This document shows, in pieces, positions 58,776 to 64,000 of a DNA stretch of 64,000 nt (position 1 is the first letter of the stretch; each line of letters starts with the position of its first letter). Source of the stretch: Plectrocnemia conspersa. Lineage: Eukaryota > Arthropoda > Insecta > Trichoptera > Polycentropodidae. The notes beneath the pieces are model-generated. The model made no database searches. It was not told where the DNA came from and was given only the letters and a program-made list of their open reading frames with translations. The position numbers were made by a program, and so were the translations under genes. Location of the stretch: the NCBI GenBank assembly GCA_009617715.1, contig VTFK01000033.1, positions 1,550,001 to 1,614,000 of the forward strand. Reading direction: 5' to 3'.

Positions 58776-59506
58776 CGCAGACCGCCTATTGCGTCGGTCG
58801 ACTATCAAATAAATTTTCAAAATATTATTTTAATGGCAACGCTAAATATACGTTTCGCCAACTGTTATTCGCTAAAAAATTCGCAAAAATTAATAAACGG
58901 TTTATTTTATTCTAAGTTTTTATTTATATGTGCAATACATCTCAAAACGACTACGACATGGGACTAATAACGAATAACAAATTGATATTTTGCTTTTTAC
59001 CGTATATGTATGTATATCCAATATCTTGCAACGAATGGATGTATAGTTTTTTAATATTACCAAAATTTGACGGCACGTTCTTTCGGTCTCTTCTTCGAAT
59101 AAAGGTTGGCTCACACTATCTGAGATAAATCAGACACTTTTATATTTTTACATTATTTTATATTTATGATAATGTAAGTGTAAAATACACATATTTATGA
59201 CTCGATTACCATAATTATGAATATGTACATTTAAATCAGTTGATTATTTAGATATGGAATTATATTTTTTTTGTCTACAAGTAAAGTAAAATCGCGCGGC
59301 TACACTATACAAACTTTCGCTCAGTCGTACCGAAATGGTCATGGAGGAATAGCCGTTAATGACGATAATTGCACCATGTGTCCTTAAATTTTAAAGTTTT
59401 GTTTTAATAATTATACACCTTTGGCGACGAGTGGGATCTTATTATTTAAACTCGCGTTAATTACTCTAAGCAAAAGTGGTTATTTATCAATAAGGATAAG
59501 TTAGAC
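58776..59506. other. Intergenic DNA between the ZAD gene and a hAT-type MITE
   Basis: The CpG-rich part to about 58800 is the ZAD gene promoter. Beyond it the DNA is AT-rich and nothing is recognised. Confidence 0.4.
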
Positions 59507-59835
59507 CAGGGGCTCCCAACCCCGTGCACGCGAGCGCCATGGCGCCCGCGGACCGATTTGTGTGCGCCCTCCACTATTCGACCGCAATAGAATTTTTTTC
59601 ACAAACACTAATTAAAATTTTTAATTATTTTTAATTATTTGTTAAGCCTCTACTAAGCTCTCTCAAAGTTGTCCGAACCGAAGCTACAGCTGAAATCGGC
59701 CGAGATCGCCGACTTTTTTCCGATTATAGCTCCTATAAGTGGCAAAAAAGGAATCTTTGACGAGTCAGGTGGTGCCTGCCGCCCTACCGATATTGTAAAA
59801 CGCGCTCTAGGATACAAAAAGGTTGGGAGCCCCTG
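59507..59835. mobile_element. hAT-type MITE (CAGGGGCTCCCAACC ends)
   Basis: Perfect 15-bp inverted ends. Flanks AGTTAGAC (59499-59506) and AGCTAGAC (59836-59843) match at 7 of 8 bases. 329 bp, no coding. Confidence 0.8.
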
Positions 59836-60351
59836 AGCTAGACAATAGTATAGTCACACAAAGTTTCGCGTGTAGGCAAATCTCTATTTAGGTTTTTCTA
59901 AACTTTACACGTTCGTTTTAACGGCTTTTATGAGCGAAAAATCCTAAGCTTTAAGATTTATCTTTGTGCCAAGTATATGCAAAATATGAAAGCTTCAATT
60001 TCAATCTTTTAAGTGCTGCTGCACTATCGGATATGTTAAGACTTATGCTTTTTTGCAAAGTGATTTCATATATTTTTTTAATTTTATTAAAAAAATCTTT
60101 ATGATCGTTTTTTCGTGTTGTATTAACAAATAATTTTCTCGTTGCATATTTTCTGTGAATTGCCTACTCTTTTTCAAATTATAAGATATATTATTTTCAT
60201 ATTTATAGGTAATTTTAACAGTTAATAGGTAATTTCTTAAGAGGGGGGGTGAGTATTTTGTCTATCATTACTCTTGTCTTAAAAAGCAACTAAAAATTAA
60301 AGGTGCTTAAAATTTATCTTATCAAATATCTTTTTATCTTTACAATATATT

Positions 60352-60558
60352 TGTTGTGTGTAGGGATACGCGTGCTGGTTAGTTCTTAGGTTTGAATCCA
60401 AAGACACGTGTGCTTGTATAAAAGCTTTATTGAGCTCGGCGTGGTCCAATCGCTTCGTAACGACGATCGGAGCCGACTGTTGTCAAATTCGGGGGCATTC
60501 CCGAACGCTGTATGACGGCGTTCGCGAACGCACACAATAGGCAAAACGGGCGTCAACA
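60352..60558. mobile_element. Possible solo LTR (207 bp)
   Basis: A GC-rich unit with TG..CA ends (TGTTGTGTGTAGGG to GGGCGTCAACA), flanked by ATATT and ATATG. TATAAAAGC at 60418 on the plus strand and CAATAAAGC on the minus strand leave its orientation unclear. It lies upstream of the Nup98 promoter. Confidence 0.4.
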
Positions 60559-60719
60559 ATATGTTGTATTAGTATATGATATTTTTTACAAATTGACTTG
60601 AAATACAAAAATTATGAAATTTTTTCGTTAATTTTTGAGGATGTACGAGATTAAACAATATTAATAGATAGTAGTCGCGTAATAGCAATAAGTAGCGACA
60701 ACAAACGTTATCGATCCAA

Positions 60720-61570
60720 CCGATAATATTTTTCTATTTCGCTCCCTAGTCGAGACATTCTCGGAAACGCCGGTCAATGGTCGTCGTGCGACTGCGGGCC
60801 AAGTTCGTTTGCCGCTCGTCAAAGGCTCACTGCGCGGAATGCTCTTTCTGCATTCCTGCGTCGAATCCTACGCTCGACTCTCGTTTTTCTACCGTAAGCG
60901 TCAGACCGTCGTTACGTCGTTTCGCGGCCTTTGAGTCCGCGGAATCTCGATCTACGCAGTCGCTGTCAGATCGAAGCGTTTTCAAACATGACGGGAGTTC
61001 GTTAGCGCGGAATGTTTATGACAGATTCCGACCTGTTCCTTTTAACCCCTCGCCCGTCGACCCGTCGACCCGACGATCCGGCGAGTGCGCGCTTCCCCGA
61101 TCCCGAGCTCGAACCTGACTTACATAAATCGAAATCATAAGAAACATAACCTAAAATCTTATTATGTATTTTTAGATGTTTACTATCAACCAACATATTT
61201 GTTCAAAATTGTAAATGACATAAATAGTTTTTTAACCCAGTAAAGACGAAAGGTACGAGTTCTCAAGTGAAATAACTAACCATCTTGATTGATCTTAATG
61301 TAAACGTATTTACTATATTTTTACATTGCAGTTGCAAATTTAAACAATTCAAATGTACGATAATATCTGAAATTGCTTTTTTGAGATTCCAAAAATAATA
61401 CATACATGTAATTTTCTTTATTTATTTCCTTTATATTGCATCTTAATCATATTAAAACTAAACAAATTGAACCATAATTAAAAAACGAATTATTAAATCG
61501 AATTTAAATTTCAGGATCACCCATGAAAATTTAAGTCTACTCGTTCAAGTATCACATTGACTGCTAGGAA
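60720..61570 (+). promoter_or_regulatory. Promoter and 5' UTR of Nup98
   Basis: A CpG-rich block (about 60720-61120) precedes an AT-rich stretch with an acceptor (AATTTCAG) ending at 61514, so a non-coding first exon, an intron and a second exon starting at 61515 are likely. That second exon contains a four-codon upstream ORF, ATGAAAATTTAA, at 61523-61534 before the main ATG at 61571. First-exon limits are inferred. Open frames at 60777-61196 are unsupported. Confidence 0.4.
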
Positions 61571-64000
61571 ATGTTCGGTTCGCCGAAGCCCGCCTTCGGG
61601 CAGACCGCCGGGACCTTCGGTAAGAACGCTTTCAAATCTCGTTTACCGATTGCCTCGTGACCCTCCATAACCTCCATGACCGTATTTCTAAGGCGGCTTC
61701 AATCCGACGAATGCGGCTTCGCCTTTCGGCCAAAACGCGTTCGGCAAACCCGCCACCGCTGGATTCGGCACCGCTGCGCCTTCGTTCGGCGCGCCGACGA
61801 CCGGCTCCGCGCTGTTCGGCTCCCCAGCTCCCGCGACCGGAGGCATCTTCGGACAACCCGCGAACCAGTCCGGCTTCGGTACGTATCTCGTCCAATATGC
61901 GACTATTTTAAGGTTACAAACCTCACTGTTATCTCGCTGACGGATAGGATTCACACAAAACACCTCCGGCGGCGGACTATTCGGTGCGAACCAGTCGAGC
62001 AATTCGCTGTTCGGTCAGACGACTCCGGCCACTCAGACGTTCGGCGCTAAACCGGCAGGTAAATATTTAATAAATTAATCACAGTTAAGCAAATTGTTAT
62101 CTTCGAATACTTGCAATATTTGCATGATTAAGTTCTCTCAATCAAAAAAATCGCTCGTAACAAAGATCTACAGATATCGAGTGACAAAATGTTTAGCGAT
62201 GAGAGTCGACCCAATTTACGATTTCCCTCCAACAAATATAAACAATATTATCGTCGATGTATATAACTACGATTCGTCACTTTCGAACACAAAGGTTTCG
62301 GCGGTTTTGGAGCGACGTCCACCGGACCAGTGGGCGGTCTCTTCGGGGCCAACAATCAAATAGGAACCGGACTGTTCGGGCAATCGGCTGCTCCCGCCCC
62401 GCAGAACGCAGGACTTTTCGGATCCCCCGCAGGTACGGTTCGTCGAAACGCGAGTGGGTATTCACGACGGTGCTGATATTTTCGATTTTATCAGGAGGCT
62501 TCGGATCGACGGGTCAGACCGGGACCTATGTGAAGTTCGCGCCCGTCAGCGGAACCGACGTCATAGTCAAAAACGGCCAAGGACAGAGTATCAACACTCA
62601 ACACCACTGTATCACTTGCATGAAAGTATGGATTTATTTTTATCAGGTGAAATACAGACGAGATTTTAACGGCCGTTTTTTATTTTTAAGGAATATGAAA
62701 ATAAATCATTAGAAGAACTCCGATACGAAGATTATCTAGCGAATCGCAAGGGACCCGGTCAGACTTCCATGTTCGGATCCAACGCCGGAAACGTCGGAGG
62801 CGCCTTCGGACAACCGAGCACCTCCGGAACCCTCTTCGGTCAGACGACACAAGACAAACCCGGCGGAATCTTCGGTCAACCTGCGCCTTGTTAGTATTGT
62901 TCGCTTTATTCGATTTTTATTTATATTATTAATTTATAATTATTTTATTAAATTTAAATTTTTTAACTTTACTTTTTAAAATATACATATGTTATTATTA
63001 AAAGCAAATATCAGGGGCTTATTCATAACTTATTGCGAAATTTAAAGATAACATTATTAAGGAATATTATAACTTTTACATTTTTCAAATTTAGATAAGA
63101 AGATAAATGTTTCTATTATGCAAGAACAAATATAATCACAATCATGAAAGATTAACACAATACATTATGTCGATTACTAGAGTAATTCAACATATACATT
63201 GAATTATCTTATCTTTTTGGCAAAAACCTTTTCTTGCAGTTGCAACAATCTCATGTTTAGATTATCTTATTTAACGGTGAACACCTTATGAATCTTTTCC
63301 CAAAGAAAAAATCTAAATATTTACCTTACATAAATGCACAAACAATTCATTTTATGGAACAAAGTATTTATTTAAATGCAAATATCTCTTAAAATAATTC
63401 CCTGTTTAATTACACCCTATTGTAATTACGCCATCTATTGGCGATGCGATGAATATTTGCTATGTAAATATTGTTGTATTTATAATTTTACAATAAGATT
63501 ATTTTTATTGTCGCGTTGCACTTGAATGTCATCGCAACCTAGCTCGACTCAGAGTCGATCGCCTCGAAAAAAAGCTGGAAAATATTAATCTGCGGTGATT
63601 GTAATCAAAATAATTTAACTTGTACCAGTCGTTAAAAAAATATATAATATTTACTCAAATCTAATTTTGTGCACGATGCTCTGTGGAGTAATAGCATCTA
63701 TTTACATACAAACATAGCCCATTATTGCATATACGTAACATATGTAACTTCCGACCTTTTAGTTCTAAACGCAAGATTTATTTACATCATAAAAAGAACT
63801 GATTTCGTCGACTGAATATAATTATTCGAATTTATATAATTACAGCCGCTTTCGGTCAATCGTCAATGTTCGGAAAGCCGGCTACGACGGGGTTCGGAGC
63901 TCAACCCGCCGCCAGTGAGTATGGACCGAATTATAAATTATGAGCGAGATGATAACCATAGATCTGTTTAGGTAATACGTTCGCTTTCGGCAGCAACACT
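61571..64000 (+). CDS. Nup98-96: Nucleoporin Nup98(-96), 5' part, cut by window edge
   Basis: Coding exons: 61571-61619, 61693-61878, 61948-62058, 62295-62432, 62495-62625, 62691-62889, 63846-63914, 63972 to beyond the window. Splicing is in frame throughout and gives 304 residues so far. The N-terminus MFGSPKPAFGQTAGTFG begins a run of FG/GLFG-type repeats (GGFG, ALFG, GIFGQP, GLFG). Residues about 170-227 form the GLEBS motif: YVKFAPVSGTDVIVKNG, then HHCITCM and EYENKSLEELRYEDYLANRK, interrupted by one intron after the CMK. In known Nup98 this segment binds Rae1/Gle2, while the FG repeats form the permeability barrier of the nuclear pore. Animals usually make a Nup98-Nup96 precursor cleaved by its own autoproteolytic domain; that part lies outside the window, so the Nup96 moiety is inferred. 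More FG repeats follow the GLEBS segment. Confidence 0.95.
62890..63845. other. Nup98 intron 6
   Basis: A 956-bp AT-rich intron between exons ending at 62889 and starting at 63846. Contains no recognised element. Confidence 0.7.

Overview
The window is nuclear DNA of an arthropod, most likely an insect. It has AT-rich, intron- and transposon-laden DNA with GT-AG introns, and CpG-rich exons and promoters without obvious CpG depletion. It carries a ZAD-type zinc-finger gene (a class expanded in insects) and a mobile-element load of Tc1/mariner, piggyBac, hAT, Jockey-type LINE and LTR fragments. I cannot assign an order or species from the sequence alone.

Four protein genes can be assembled exon by exon, all in the right half. 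(1) 30957-42387, plus: a Paip2-like poly(A)-binding-protein antagonist, 7 coding exons, with PAM1-like and PAM2 motifs and a long low-complexity C-terminal extension. Its reading frame is broken by one surplus base at a GCC/GCT repeat. (2) 47747-48944, minus: a compact 8-exon gene for a 245-residue tail-anchored protein that I read as a divergent BNIP3/NIX-type mitophagy receptor with a duplicated, chimeric exon. (3) 55062-58725, minus: a 6-exon, 1112-residue ZAD plus divergent C2H2/C2HC zinc-finger protein with a long acidic, repeat-bearing tail. (4) 61571 to the right edge, plus: the 5' part of Nup98(-96), with FG repeats and the GLEBS motif. The four genes do not look functionally linked.

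The left half (1-30400) has no gene I can name. It is AT-rich DNA full of decayed transposons, punctuated by CpG-rich apparently single-copy islands near 3300-3560, 5040-5400, 12430-13030, 17830-18340, 24040-24470 and 27040-27600. The last island holds a TATA box and a short ATG-initiated open segment ending at a splice donor, possibly an exon of an unrecognised gene.

Mobile-element boundaries can be read to the base in many places. Six hAT-type elements have inverted termini and 8-bp target duplications (11252-11772, 19697-19908, 27665-29125, 36821-37087, 45711-46096, 59507-59835). Two piggyBac-type elements are flanked by TTAA (33844-34367, 44178-45679). A solo LTR with TG..CA ends and a TATT duplication (22555-22910) sits inside a LINE reverse-transcriptase fragment. 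Internally deleted Tc1/mariner elements lie at 5638-6343 and 26168-26687. Decayed coding remnants include piggyBac transposase (29320-29960, 37290-38700, 54029-54262), a mariner transposase like the rosa/DD41D type (35253-36330), Tc1 (21522-22320, 33230-33680), hAT (14800-15210, 20180-20620, 31690-31790, 52393-52593, 52880-53820), Jockey-type LINE (22334-23110, 25637-25786) and two dispersed arthropod protein families of unclear origin (1669-2146, 51411-52200).
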